Source of the DNA: Symsagittifera roscoffensis
Lineage: Eukaryota > Xenacoelomorpha > Acoela > Convolutidae
Length of the DNA stretch: 64,000 bases
Direction: 5' to 3'
NCBI RefSeq assembly: GCF_963678635.1
Contig: NC_087064.1
Span: 3,873,411-3,937,410, forward strand
Shown: positions 1 to 9,962 of the stretch, in pieces
Numbering within the stretch: position 1 is the first letter of the stretch
Layout: every line of letters begins with the position of its first letter
Notes under the pieces: generated by a model
Databases searched by the model: none
Told to the model about the DNA's origin: nothing
Seen by the model: the letters and a program-made list of their open reading frames with translations, nothing else
Position numbers and translations under genes: made by a program

Positions 1-1563
1 CCTGGTAGCTGTCTGGCGGAAGTCTGTGGACTAGAGGGTCACGTTTGTGGAAGTCTAGACTGTGTGAAAACCCTGGAGAAACAACACAAGCAGTTGACAG
101 TATTGTTTGGAAATGTAGTGATGAAAGCAAGAACGGAAACGGAACTGATAGCAGATTGCCATGGAGGAACCGATGTGAATCTAGTGACAGCACTAGGATT
201 CTACAGCATGTTTGGTTCTTTAGAGTCACTATTGAATCTAGAACAGAAACATGAGATGGTCACAGCCATCAGCGTAGAAGTATTCCCAGGAGTTCTGCAG
301 ACTGAGCAGAAGTATATAGGAAAATGGAGGGAAGCAATCGAAACAGAGATGAACATCAGACACAGCGAAACTTATTGTAGACCATTAGGAGCACGATATT
401 TGGTGGGTTCAACGTTGGCTCCAATGTGCAAGAGCAGATACCCTGTACATTTCGTGGCTGTGGACGTGAAGAGTACAAGAATGATTGTGGATCAAGCTTT
501 CTCAGTGCCAAAGTGCGTGAGATTGGCGAGAATGTCTGAAAAGTCTTACGAGTTACTATGTAAGATGTTCTCAGCAATTCCAGAGAGAACCAAAGAAGAG
601 CTGGAGTCAATACTAGGAAAGAAGTTCATGGGATATGTGAGCGGGAACTTCAGTGACTTTGAAAAACAGAAACAGGGAGGATCAACTGTCACAGATTACA
701 ATGCAGTAGATGAGAATGATGAGCTCCACCGAGTGATGATGGAAGTGGAACCATTGCTGGAAGCTTCGGGAAAACGGAATTGGAGGAGCATCATGTTGAC
801 ACATGACGAGTTTCCTTGCCACTGCTTGCTGCAGACCTGGTGGTATCCCAAGCGTAGTAATCTGGTGTTGATCTGGGACTCTGGAGAGCTGCTCTCCATG
901 GGTTTACCAGATTCATCACAGCCCATAACAATAGTGATAGTGGGAGTTATGATGGCGATACGATGGCTGGAAGCTCATGTGAGAGAAAATAATAGACAGG
1001 AGGCACCGACGAGAGAACAATTGCAGAAATTAGATTGTCTAAAAGATTTAGATCTTTTTGAGACAATGTGCAAAGTTCTAAACATTCCGATGGAAGTGAA
1101 GAAGATATGGGCAAGAAAACGATTGATGCCATGGTTCAGAGCTAACATGACTGCATGGTTGTACGAGTATGCGAAAAAGCATATGTCGAAACATGGCAGA
1201 GTGTACAGTGAATATCAGCTGGACATTGGGGCAGGAGCTTTCAAGCGAGCTTTCGTGACCCATCGGAATGCAGTGACCACCGCTGTGAAAAGAATTTCCA
1301 GGACGAGCGAGCGTAGTGGAAATGAGAAGGCAGAGATGCTGAAAGAAGATTTGGAGAGAAACGTGACGTTGTGTCTCCACAACAGCTTCTGTAGAAACAG
1401 AGAATCAAACGTGGATCCCCTACCTTGCTGTAAACAGAGGGTGGAAGAGCAGAAGTGTTGGAGGACGGCTTCCAACAGCGTCAGGATAGTCAATGACGTG
1501 CTACAAGACACGGAAACCGAGAGTGCGGAGTCAGTGTCACAGGAGGAGGAAATGGAGCATTGA
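1..1563 (+). CDS. Unrecognised long ORF, 5' end outside the window
   Basis: One reading frame is open from base 1 to a TGA at 1561-1563, giving 520 visible residues. It has no stop upstream inside the window, so the true start (or an upstream splice acceptor) is to the left. I do not recognise the family. Visible features: a charged, Glu/Lys/Arg-rich protein; a hydrophobic stretch near residues 308-322 (ITIVIVGVMMAIRWL); a Trp-rich patch (LLQTWWYPKRSN) near 277; Cys clusters near the C-terminus (CLHNSFCRN, PCCKQ); and an acidic Ser/Glu tail ending EEEMEH. Arginine is coded very often by AGA/AGG, and the codon choice looks different from the GIGYF and ABCC1 genes here, which hints at a mobile-element or fast-evolving origin (inference). 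No reverse transcriptase, integrase, transposase or zinc-knuckle signature is visible. It could be the 3' exon of a host gene or the last ORF of a retroelement. Confidence 0.55.
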   Translation, partial: PGSCLAEVCGLEGHVCGSLDCVKTLEKQHKQLTVLFGNVVMKARTETELIADCHGGTDVNLVTALGFYSMFGSLESLLNLEQKHEMVTAISVEVFPGVLQTEQKYIGKWREAIETEMNIRHSETYCRPLGARYLVGSTLAPMCKSRYPVHFVAVDVKSTRMIVDQAFSVPKCVRLARMSEKSYELLCKMFSAIPERTKEELESILGKKFMGYVSGNFSDFEKQKQGGSTVTDYNAVDENDELHRVMMEVEPLLEASGKRNWRSIMLTHDEFPCHCLLQTWWYPKRSNLVLIWDSGELLSMGLPDSSQPITIVIVGVMMAIRWLEAHVRENNRQEAPTREQLQKLDCLKDLDLFETMCKVLNIPMEVKKIWARKRLMPWFRANMTAWLYEYAKKHMSKHGRVYSEYQLDIGAGAFKRAFVTHRNAVTTAVKRISRTSERSGNEKAEMLKEDLERNVTLCLHNSFCRNRESNVDPLPCCKQRVEEQKCWRTASNSVRIVNDVLQDTETESAESVSQEEEMEH

Positions 1564-2700
1564 CGAATGGTCGAGAAAACAAGAGGTAACAAGAAAGAAA
1601 ATTAGAAGAATTTAGAAGTTTTAGAACTTCTAAACGACGAAAAAAGAAGAGAACAAAGGGATGATGAAGAAAAGTTAAAACTCAGAATTGTTTTATGTGT
1701 GTGAAAAACTCAAGTGAGAAACCAAGCAACCAAGTTGTAATTGAAAACTGAAACATTTAGTTGAGTTTTGAAATTGTTGCATTTATACATTTGCATTTTG
1801 GTTTTAGTTGAAGTGGCTTTAGAGACACTCCCTTATTATTTATTTAGAAAGGCTTGAGGGAAGAGTATATTTAAATATTCCAGCCTGCATGATTGTTTTT
1901 AATCACTTAGGAAGACTGATCACTTTGTGGTGACATGAAAAACTTGAGTAGCTTCTTGAGGAGGGAGGTTGTTGCATTGTTCCTTCTGACCACAAAGTTT
2001 CTTAGTTTTAATATTCAGGGCAATAAACAAGCAAGATTTCCGAAGGGAAGGAGCATAGTAGGATAATTTTAGCTTGTTGGTTGGCAGGACTGTCCTGCAA
2101 GCCAACACCTTTTAAATCTAGGAGAATAAGTTTCAATCGGGACATTGACACTGGAAGTCAGAAAATATGTTTTATCTTAAGTCATATCCTCAATGTGCAG
2201 ATTAATGAAAGAATTTGAAGGCTATAGTGATAAAATATGATGCCATTTATATTCTGCAGTGAGTCGATGTGACGTAGGTAAAAGTAATTTCGTGCATTTT
2301 GTAAATTCTGTTCGATGACACTGTAACCATTTAGAACATTGCGCGATTCAATGAGGACATTGACCGGACTGTCCGGGGAGTATGTGACATTCGACCAGAA
2401 TGGCCAAATCGCAATTTATGCAGGATTCGAATTTTGAGCAGTAAGCCTTCCGAGTTGATGATTTCGAAGGATTAGCGACGTTATTGGAACGTTTAGCCAA
2501 ACGGTGAGGGCTAGAATATTCTAGTATTTTAAATTTTCAAAAATTCGAATGATGACGTCACATTTCTGAGAAATGCTGAAACGGCCATTTTAACAAAAAG
2601 CGAGTGAAAAACAGAACAACTTTATCTGTGATTGCGAACAGAACGAAAATCGAGATTAAAGAAAAACAACAACGAACTACAATAGCAGAGAACGTTCCAA
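1564..2700. other. Non-coding stretch downstream of the first ORF
   Basis: No convincing coding frame. The first 150 bases are A/G-rich and continue the purine bias of the ORF, so they are probably its 3' UTR. The rest is AT-rich without a repeat I could identify. Confidence 0.4.
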
Positions 2701-2701
2701 G

Positions 2702-2833
2702 TTGCAACTATTGTGCTGCTACAATAGTTGCAAGGCCGTTGCCAACAACGGTGAAGGGTGAGAACCAGCCTTCCGGATTGGTGTGAAATTGAACTTGAGG
2801 AGCTTGATTCACTGGATTCAAGAATCCGGAAGG
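2702..2833. repeat. Cluster of three perfect inverted repeats
   Basis: Three hairpin-forming pairs follow each other. At 2702-2733 a 13-bp perfect stem (TTGCAACTATTGT) closes a 6-nt loop. At 2736-2751 a 6-bp stem (CCGTTG) closes a CCAA tetraloop. At 2769-2779 and 2823-2833 an 11-bp perfect inverted pair (CCTTCCGGATT) spans 43 nt. All are read directly from the sequence. Function is unknown: a structured transcript, a transposon end or a protein-binding site are all possible. Confidence 0.6.
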
Positions 2834-3082
2834 GTTTCGGGACTGGAACTTTTAGCCTTTTATATAAACTTTTAGCTTCTTGTCATGTCCTGAATTGAAT
2901 TTAATTAACAACTGGATTCATTTTGATAAGGATGAGAAGCTAGGAGTTGGGGGAAAGGGTTGATCCATCTTCGATGGAGATGATGATTTTTATCTACTGA
3001 ACAAAAACAATAGTAATATGATAAGTAGTAGCCCTGTTTTTAGGAGTGACCTCGTGGTCTGGGGATACAGAGACCCAGCCAT

Positions 3083-3630
3083 GAGCTCACTATTTTTGCA
3101 TGTAATTCAGTTAATTTGAGCGTTCTGGTCGAAGCCGGAGAGCAGTAACGTTTTTGTCGACCCGATGTAAGAAAGACCACCGAAAAGTACTGGCTTGGTA
3201 GAGACGGTGAAAAACATGCAAAGCTCTGTTTAGACGCTAGCCAGTCGTCTTAAGACTTAGTTTTGTTATCCGTCGATATGTATCTTCCGGGCGAATGTTA
3301 CAGAGGTACTTCTGAAAACCCTATGAACCGTCCCCTTCAATAACGTTTCTTTTGTACTGCAAAGGGGCGCAGCCCCTGACATTTAGAATGGTGCCGGTAA
3401 GAGCTCACTATCTTTGCATACATCCACGTTAATTTGCGCGGTTTGGTCGATAGCCTGTAAGTTGTGCGACGACTTTGTCGACCCGATGTTAGAGAAATAC
3501 ACATTGAACTGGCTTGGTAGAGACGGTGAAAAGCCTGTGACGATGTGCCTAGGCGCCAGACTCGTTTTATAACCTAGCTTTATTTTCCATCGTTATGTAA
3601 ATCCGGACGAATGTTCTAAAAGAAAAGGAA
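3083..3630. repeat. Diverged direct repeat, two units 318 bp apart
   Basis: The block starting GAGCTCACTAT at 3083 recurs at 3401. Units are about 230 bp and clearly diverged, but two blocks stay nearly unchanged: TGTCGACCCGATGT and ACTGGCTTGGTAGAGACGG. Both units end near a CGAATGTT block. Between them, 3363-3377 forms a short hairpin (AGGGGC-GCA-GCCCCT). Conservation of short blocks inside otherwise drifted units suggests constraint, for example a structured RNA or repeated regulatory module, but this is inference. Confidence 0.6.
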
Positions 3631-3639
3631 TCATTGCCG

Positions 3640-3860
3640 AGACCTTCCGAACTCCGTAATCTTTCAACCTGTAGCCGTGGAAAGTCTAGGAGGAATAGCG
3701 AAATCCAGTTTTGTGTTCCTCGGAGCGCTGGGACAGAGAATCTCTGAAAGGAACGGAGACAAAAGAGCCACGATGTTTTTCAGACAACGGCTAGGACATT
3801 CTATTCAACGTGGAAGCTCTGCTTGCTTTTTGGAGGCAGTGAACAGTTCAAAACAATAAA
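3640..3860 (+). other. Possible 3' exon ending at an AATAAA signal
   Basis: This block is richer in G/C than its surroundings and is free of stops in one frame from 3677 to 3859. It ends in an AATAAA hexamer at 3855-3860, after which the sequence becomes very T-rich. It may be the tail of a transcript from upstream. There is no ATG start and no recognised domain. Confidence 0.25.
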
Positions 3861-4789
3861 AACATCCTTTCCATCCATTCCAACTTTGTTGTTCTGGTTC
3901 TTTGAATTCAACCCTTTTCGTTTTTTGAAATTTTTTTTTGTAAAAGTCACCAGCTGAAAGAAAATAGTTTCACGCACTATGTTTTATAGATGGATTTTTT
4001 TGTTTCTTTCTGACTGTTGAACAGTTTTGGAAATATGTTTATAACATTCTTTTTCCAGTGTCTTAAATGAACTTCTCATATCATTCAGATTTTGATCATT
4101 TTTTGAAGCTTTTTCTGTAAAAGTGCCCGCTGTAATTCAGGTTCTTGGTTCAATTGAAAGAATATAATGCAAGTTCCTGCCTGTATAAATGGCTTCATTT
4201 TTTTATAGAACAGCCGGAATGGTTCGGTTTTGTGAGAAGTTTGTGTAAGGGCAGTTTTTTGTTGAAAACTACCCTGACAACTTTGATATCGAGTTGTCAG
4301 TGGATGGCAACTCCTTTATGTTAGTAGAAAAACGACGAAAATTTTAGGTGAAATCAATTTTCGAAACACGCAGTTCATCTCGCATCAGTAAATTTTCTAA
4401 AAGTATCAAACAGGTATCTTCAGCATTGAAATCAGTGAGGCCAGATATCAAAGTTTTATTTCAAGCTGTGTCCTATTTTTTAAATATTCTGGCGAATTTT
4501 ATGGACGTTGTTGCTGATGGACGTTGTTATTTTTTCTTTATATCGCGAGATCTGATTTCAAACTTTAACTCGGTGATTGGCAAATATAACGACAACTGTT
4601 TTTGATGGGTCTTTAAGACGGCGCTACTTTCAATTCTCCACATGGTATTTCTGAGAAATTTAAACCGCTTAAATTCGAACCGTTCATTTTACATGTAATA
4701 GCAGTAGTATTAGGGATTTTGTGTCTCCACCAAGGGTCCAGGCCCCGTCAATGCACTCGTTTCAGATCACTATGCTCTTATATAATAAT
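3861..4789. other. Gene-free AT-rich stretch
   Basis: T-rich DNA with no coding signal that I can support. Open frames here are short and AT-biased. Confidence 0.4.
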
Positions 4790-5280
4790 TCCTCCGACCA
4801 TTGAAAACTCAAAATCAGGTACAACAAATAATCATCGGGTTGGGATGAGTGATATATCATATTTAAGCCTTACAGCCGTGATTTTAACCACATTAAAAAA
4901 AATTTCAGAAAAAATCCCCGTGTCGAGAAAAACCGGTTCGGAATTTTTGATTTTTTGTCTTATTTCGAGTGAATAAAGCGAGCGAGCAGTCTTTTTTTAG
5001 CTGCTTAAAAGCCTACAATAGCTTAGATTAAAATGTACAAACTTTCCGGTAAATTTTCGAATTTTTTTTTTCAATTTGCTTATTTTATTATGATGGTCGA
5101 ATATACCTAATCTCCAGTTTTTTTTTGTTCAGCTCCTTCTATCACACTACGCTGAAAAAAACGACAATAATTTGAAAAAACGATCACATCACACTGTTTT
5201 TTTTAAGACTGTGTCGGAACATTCTGTGCCACTTGCACAATAAGCGGCTATCCTTGTTCTTATTTGTCATCTTAATGTTT
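4790..5280 (+). mobile_element. Dispersed repeat family F, partial copy
   Basis: It begins with CCGACCATTGAAAA and contains the blocks GTGATTTTAACCACATTAAA, CTTATTTCGAGTGAATA and ACTTGCACAATAAGCGGCTA. The same blocks recur in the same order at about 12230-13130, 21430-21960 and 56860-58155. I treat these as copies of one non-autonomous DNA-transposon-like family. No protein is encoded. Confidence 0.5.
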
Positions 5281-5330
5281 TTCGTTTCCATGGCATGTCG
5301 TCTTTTTTACCTAGCGCCCTTTAACTGACC

Positions 5331-5346
5331 TTTAAACAGATTTCAG
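5331..5346 (+). promoter_or_regulatory. 3' splice acceptor just upstream of the GIGYF start
   Basis: TTTAAACAG and a second CAG seven bases later lie 11-19 nt before the ATG at 5358. Such an acceptor means the first coding exon is joined to an upstream 5'-UTR exon or a trans-spliced leader. Confidence 0.45.
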
Positions 5347-5357
5347 AACTCTCATAA

Positions 5358-8300
5358 ATGGCTCGCGAAATGAACTTCGGACCAAAATGGATTCGACAGA
5401 TGTACGAAGAAAAACCCGGAGAGACCGATACACAATCTGCTCCGAAGCCACAGCTCGCAAAATATCGATATGGTTATGAAGAAATGCTAATGTTGTTACC
5501 TCCAAAAGCAACCGCAATAGATGTTCTTGTTGGACAAGAAATTCATGTACCAGAAGGTAGAGAACCCGCTTTTCAGCAGACGTTCCAACCTTCAAGCGCT
5601 GGTGACTTTTCTTCGAGGCAAACATCATTTGGTTCTATACGCAAAAATAGGAGGCCTGACAACAATTCGAATTACGAGCGTTTTAATTCTGACATTAACC
5701 CTCCTTTTTCCAGTCAAGAACCTCCCGGTACTGTTAAATGCGAGGACTTAGAAAATCAAATCGAACGGAAGCCTCCTGCTTTTGTTTCCTCAAAGTCCAG
5801 ACCGGAAGGCAGTGACGCTTTTGAAACGTTAGCACGAGGTCAACTTCCAGTAAGGACTCCTGCAAGCGAAGAGCGCGATATAATACATCCAAATCTTGAA
5901 ACGCAACAGAAGTCAAAGTCGCTTAAAGAACCTCCTGACATAAGAGCACCGCCAGTCGTTGAAGAAAAAGTTAGCCAGTCACCACCACCAGAATTTATTG
6001 GACCAGAAACCCACAAGAAACCAACGGTGGCCAGTAAACCCGCGGAAGAAGATACTCTAGCTGTGACAACTTGCGAGGAACTTGAGAAAATACTGAACGG
6101 AGCTCCTGGTCCTCCGGTTCAGAAATCATCAGCACCAGATTTTCTTTCCTCGCAGCCTACTAATTTTTTAGGTTTTCCATCCCAATTCACGACAACAGAC
6201 AATGGGCTTACTGACGCAACACAGACATTTACCTTGAATCTATCGAAGGAATTGTCAAATTTCCACAAAGCAGATAACGTATTTAGTTTGAGTGACATCG
6301 AAAGTCCTGATAAAGATTTTCTCAATGGCTTGCTAGCTAGTCCGCCTAAAAGCTCAACAGTTCTCGATAATTTCTTAACGAGTAACACAATTGAGCAAGA
6401 ACACAGACCACCCGAACCTATAACTGCTCCACCCCCAACGCCAATTGCACAACAACCTTCACAATATCCTCCCCTTCCTACGGATATACCACTTCCAGAC
6501 GAAGAAGTTTGGATGTATATCGACCCCAAGGGTAGAGAGCAAGGACCCTTTACTTGTTCGGCGATGTCGAGATGGTATCGCAATAACTTTTTCCCCGACA
6601 CATTGCCACTGAGAAAAGTTACAGAATCAGATTACAAATCTCTCACCATATATCTTGAGAAGTATGGCGATGCTCCATTCAATCCTGGATTCCTGGAACG
6701 TCAGAAAAGAGAGCAAGAAGAAAGAATGGCAAGAAACAGACGTCCTCAACAACATGCGGTGAATGGCGTTATTGAACCGAACAACAATTTTGAAGATATC
6801 CAGCGGAAACTGGCGGAAACCGTGCCGTCCTTCAATCATAAACAAGAGAAAATGAAAATGCCTGTAAAAGTTGACATCGACGAAATGGTTTTTGACAATC
6901 AAGACGATTTTTTGCCCGTGCAGTCAAAGAGAAGCCCTCACAAGTCAGCTACTACTAAGAAAGAACAAAAGCCTGGCAGCACAAAGCAGGCGAAGGCGGG
7001 CAAAACAAATGCACAGGAGATTGACTTGAAGGCAATGTTTGGTTATGGGTTTCAGAATCAACCATCTACCTCTCAAACTGGCTCCGATAGTACGATTTCT
7101 TTCAAGTCAATGTCATTGGATGAAAATCCACCGCGACCGAAACCAATGGCAACAGCACAGAAGTCGCTTCCTACATCCCAGAATACTACCATGATGCAAA
7201 TCACAAGTGCAGCTGATCTTGAAAGCAACTGGTTCTCGAACTCGACTGAGGCACCAAGTCTGGCTTATTCTATCCCGTCAGTAAGTTCCAAGGATGTTCC
7301 CAGTTTGGCCGAGATTCAAAATGAAGAACGAAAAAGGCTGAGCAAGGAGCAATCGAAGCTAGAGCAGCAACAGGAAGCGACCAGAAGTTCCCGTCCGAAA
7401 CCCAATGCGACAGGTTCTGCGTGGAATGTTGTTCATGAAAACACGACGCCAGTTGACCTAGCAGCTTTTCTAGGTCCACCGGAACCAAAGAAGCAACAGA
7501 ATCATGCAAAAAACTATCTGTCGAAGGTAGTGGAACCAAGCGCTGCACAAGCGAACAGTGTGTCGTCACACAGACATGGTAGTGCTATTAACGGAAATTC
7601 AGATCTAGGTATGTCATTAAACACAGATATGTTCAGAGCGTCTGAAGATAAGGCGCCCGAAGTGCAAGGGAAAAAGTCACAAAACCAAATGCAAAACACA
7701 AAGAAAGCCAAAAAGGAGAAACAGCAGCAGAAATCTATCAAGAATTTATTCATGCCGAACCAAGTGAGCGCCGAAGATGAGTTCCAGGGATGGTGCTTGG
7801 ACCAAATATTCACAATTGAAGCTATTGGAGATGATATAGATATCCCGACGTTCGTGGAAATGTTAAAAGAGTTTGACTCTCCGTATGAAGTTCACGACAC
7901 AGTCAAGCAGTTTCTTGGCGACACCAAAGAGTGTCAAAACTTTGCAAAGGAATTTATCAGCAGAAAAGCCAAGCTAAGCCAGGGCAATAAAAAAGAAGTC
8001 AAAGCTAATCCAGTCGCGGACACTTTTGCGCCTGTTCCACCTCCGGAACCTCATCGTCAACAACGAAATCATACTGGATTCTCTGCCACAAACAACTCGA
8101 CTTCGAGCAACAATCAAATGCAGACCTCCCATGGAAGTAATTGCAGACCATGGCACAACCAACCTCCGACCAACCAGATGAGTTTACCGCAGCCGGATAA
8201 GACTCCTCCGGGCAAGAGTGAACCTCCAGATGGTAACAAAAGTGGCTCAAAGAAAGGCAAACAAAAGAAGGGTCAGAAAATTAACCCCGCGTCCCTGCTA

Positions 8301-8363
8301 CACATTTCCACGCAGCCCTCGGCTGACAGGGTGAAAATTGGGGAAATCGAAAAGGCAGGGTAG
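5358..8363 (+). CDS. GIGYF: GIGYF-type GYF-domain protein (4EHP-associated translational repressor)
   Basis: Single exon of 1001 residues. Vertebrate GIGYF1/2 proteins recruit the cap-binding protein 4EHP and decay factors to repress mRNAs in the cytoplasm. The start is supported by NFGPKW near residue 6 and by the 4EHP-binding segment YRYGYEEML at residues 36-44, both at the positions seen in vertebrate GIGYF2. The GYF domain begins at W385 (WMYIDPKGREQGPF) and continues to W406. The eponymous tripeptide is NFF (410-412) instead of GYF. The C-terminal GIGYF block lies near residues 806-880 (DIPTFVEML, SPYEVHD, FLGDTKE). Linkers are Ser/Pro/Gln/Lys-rich and disordered in appearance. At about 1000 residues it is shorter than human GIGYF2 (about 1300), mainly through less Gln/Glu-rich coiled coil. 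The vertebrate genes have many introns and this one has none in its coding region. Confidence 0.93.
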   Translation: MAREMNFGPKWIRQMYEEKPGETDTQSAPKPQLAKYRYGYEEMLMLLPPKATAIDVLVGQEIHVPEGREPAFQQTFQPSSAGDFSSRQTSFGSIRKNRRPDNNSNYERFNSDINPPFSSQEPPGTVKCEDLENQIERKPPAFVSSKSRPEGSDAFETLARGQLPVRTPASEERDIIHPNLETQQKSKSLKEPPDIRAPPVVEEKVSQSPPPEFIGPETHKKPTVASKPAEEDTLAVTTCEELEKILNGAPGPPVQKSSAPDFLSSQPTNFLGFPSQFTTTDNGLTDATQTFTLNLSKELSNFHKADNVFSLSDIESPDKDFLNGLLASPPKSSTVLDNFLTSNTIEQEHRPPEPITAPPPTPIAQQPSQYPPLPTDIPLPDEEVWMYIDPKGREQGPFTCSAMSRWYRNNFFPDTLPLRKVTESDYKSLTIYLEKYGDAPFNPGFLERQKREQEERMARNRRPQQHAVNGVIEPNNNFEDIQRKLAETVPSFNHKQEKMKMPVKVDIDEMVFDNQDDFLPVQSKRSPHKSATTKKEQKPGSTKQAKAGKTNAQEIDLKAMFGYGFQNQPSTSQTGSDSTISFKSMSLDENPPRPKPMATAQKSLPTSQNTTMMQITSAADLESNWFSNSTEAPSLAYSIPSVSSKDVPSLAEIQNEERKRLSKEQSKLEQQQEATRSSRPKPNATGSAWNVVHENTTPVDLAAFLGPPEPKKQQNHAKNYLSKVVEPSAAQANSVSSHRHGSAINGNSDLGMSLNTDMFRASEDKAPEVQGKKSQNQMQNTKKAKKEKQQQKSIKNLFMPNQVSAEDEFQGWCLDQIFTIEAIGDDIDIPTFVEMLKEFDSPYEVHDTVKQFLGDTKECQNFAKEFISRKAKLSQGNKKEVKANPVADTFAPVPPPEPHRQQRNHTGFSATNNSTSSNNQMQTSHGSNCRPWHNQPPTNQMSLPQPDKTPPGKSEPPDGNKSGSKKGKQKKGQKINPASLLHISTQPSADRVKIGEIEKAG

Positions 8364-9537
8364 CGATCTGCCCGTACATCGTATCAGTGTATTTGTCGTC
8401 AACTCCCCCAAGCTATCTGTATTTTAACTTTCATGGTACTGCTGCTTGTATCTATGCCTTGGTGTAACAAACAACCCAAACGTAAATGTCGCATTTCAGC
8501 CATTCTTATGCAATGATCTTGGTTCCTCCTACTACGATATATCATACCAACTGAAGAAGGGCATGTATTATCTGGTCTTTTCGATGTCATGATGTCCTGT
8601 CAAAACCATTTGGACGGTGGTCTCCGATTGGCAAACAAGTCAACTGGATGTTTCGATCGACGTATTTCTTTTCTAGACGGGCCTCGTGCTGAATCTATTT
8701 ATGTTGCCAGTACAACTACCAACGTTGCTCTTTTCTTGCTGTTTTTGCCTCACATGTCGACAAGTAGTGGGAATGTCTCGGCAGTGGATAGTTAATTTTG
8801 TTAATATGTAAAACTTGTTTTCTAACACTTCCTCGAATTATCGTCGTTGCTAATCGATACATTACATCAAAATGGCAATTGTAAATTCAGTTTTTTAAAC
8901 TGCTGACTCTTTTTTCTGCAAAGAGAGTAAGTTAAATTTACTTAATAGCATAATAAGTAATACTGAAAACGGTTGAGCATTTCGTACGTGATCGATCTAA
9001 GGTTTTGTCGGAGATTTTTAACATCAATTTGTTTCGAAGCTCGAAAAAGAACCATATTTTTTGCTCCTGTCTCATTTGCAAAAATGAGTTTTCGACGCCT
9101 TCGAATGATATCAGATTAAAGCTCTCGCAGTCGAGATTCGAGATAAATCAGCTACTGTGTCTGCATGGGGTGAAAGTGTTTTTCTAAACTAGTGTATCCG
9201 AACCGGTATCCCAGATTTTTTTGTTTTGAAGTTCCATTTTGATGTCCGAATCAAGACCCAAAGCGATCACATGATTTTTTTTTAGATCCACCACAAAGTT
9301 TCGTTGGGGTTATAAAAACTTACGTGGAAGTCTAGAAGTCATAGACCCTTCCAATTCGGAGTGGTTTTAACAATAAACAGAAAACTTCAGAGTAATTTAT
9401 ACTAATTTAAGTTGAGTTAAAAACATTTAAGTCGAGGTAAGTGCGAGTTATTTTCAGTGAAATCGGGAATAAATTATTTCGAAGAGCTTAGTTTGGGTCC
9501 TCAGTTTGGTAAGTTTTGTAAAAATTGTCAATCATTC
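8364..9537. other. GIGYF 3' UTR and intergenic DNA
   Basis: Base composition stays mixed to about 8800, probably the 3' UTR, then turns AT-rich. AATAAA occurs at about 9369 and 9465 but neither is close enough to assign. The short open frame at 8589-8795 shows no domain and I do not call it a gene. Confidence 0.4.
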
Positions 9538-9809
9538 TCAAAATCGGATTCTTTCTTTCTTAAACATACGATCAAGTGTTACTGATATTTCTTGCCTCGT
9601 TCGAGGGAACTTGCGATCCGACTTGTCATCTCCGTCATCCGGACTCACAGTTCGGTTGATTCGCTTTGGGCTATTGGGCAGATCGCGTGAGCTTATCGGC
9701 TTGCTCGTCCCTTCATTCATGAGGTCGTCCTCTTCGTTGTCTCCTGGATTAACCAAAGCAGAGTGACCTATCCAGTCAGTTATAGAGCAATCAGATTGGT
9801 AATTTTTCA
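9538..9809 (-). CDS. Probable terminal exon of an unrecognised minus-strand gene
   Basis: On the minus strand an acceptor-like AACAG at about 9810-9814 is followed by an open frame to a TGA at 9538. The peptide is acidic then basic (DCSITDWIGHSALVNPGD ... SPDDGDDKSDRKF ... LDRMFKKERIRF). Codon choice resembles coding DNA (GAC, AAG, ATC, CGA) and stands out from the AT-rich surroundings. The gene's upstream exons would lie above 9810 but that region is repetitive and I found none. No family is recognised. It could be a real 3' exon or a remnant. Confidence 0.4.
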
Positions 9810-9962
9810 CTGTTTCATAGTTAAATTTTTTTATTTGCGTTTTTCGGTTTGTCTTAAACATCAATTTTTGTGATCCATAGTTAAATGTTAAACTGTTTTC
9901 TTGACAAAAATGATAATTTTATTGCTTCAAAATTGACGATTATTATAGATTTCATATTACGT

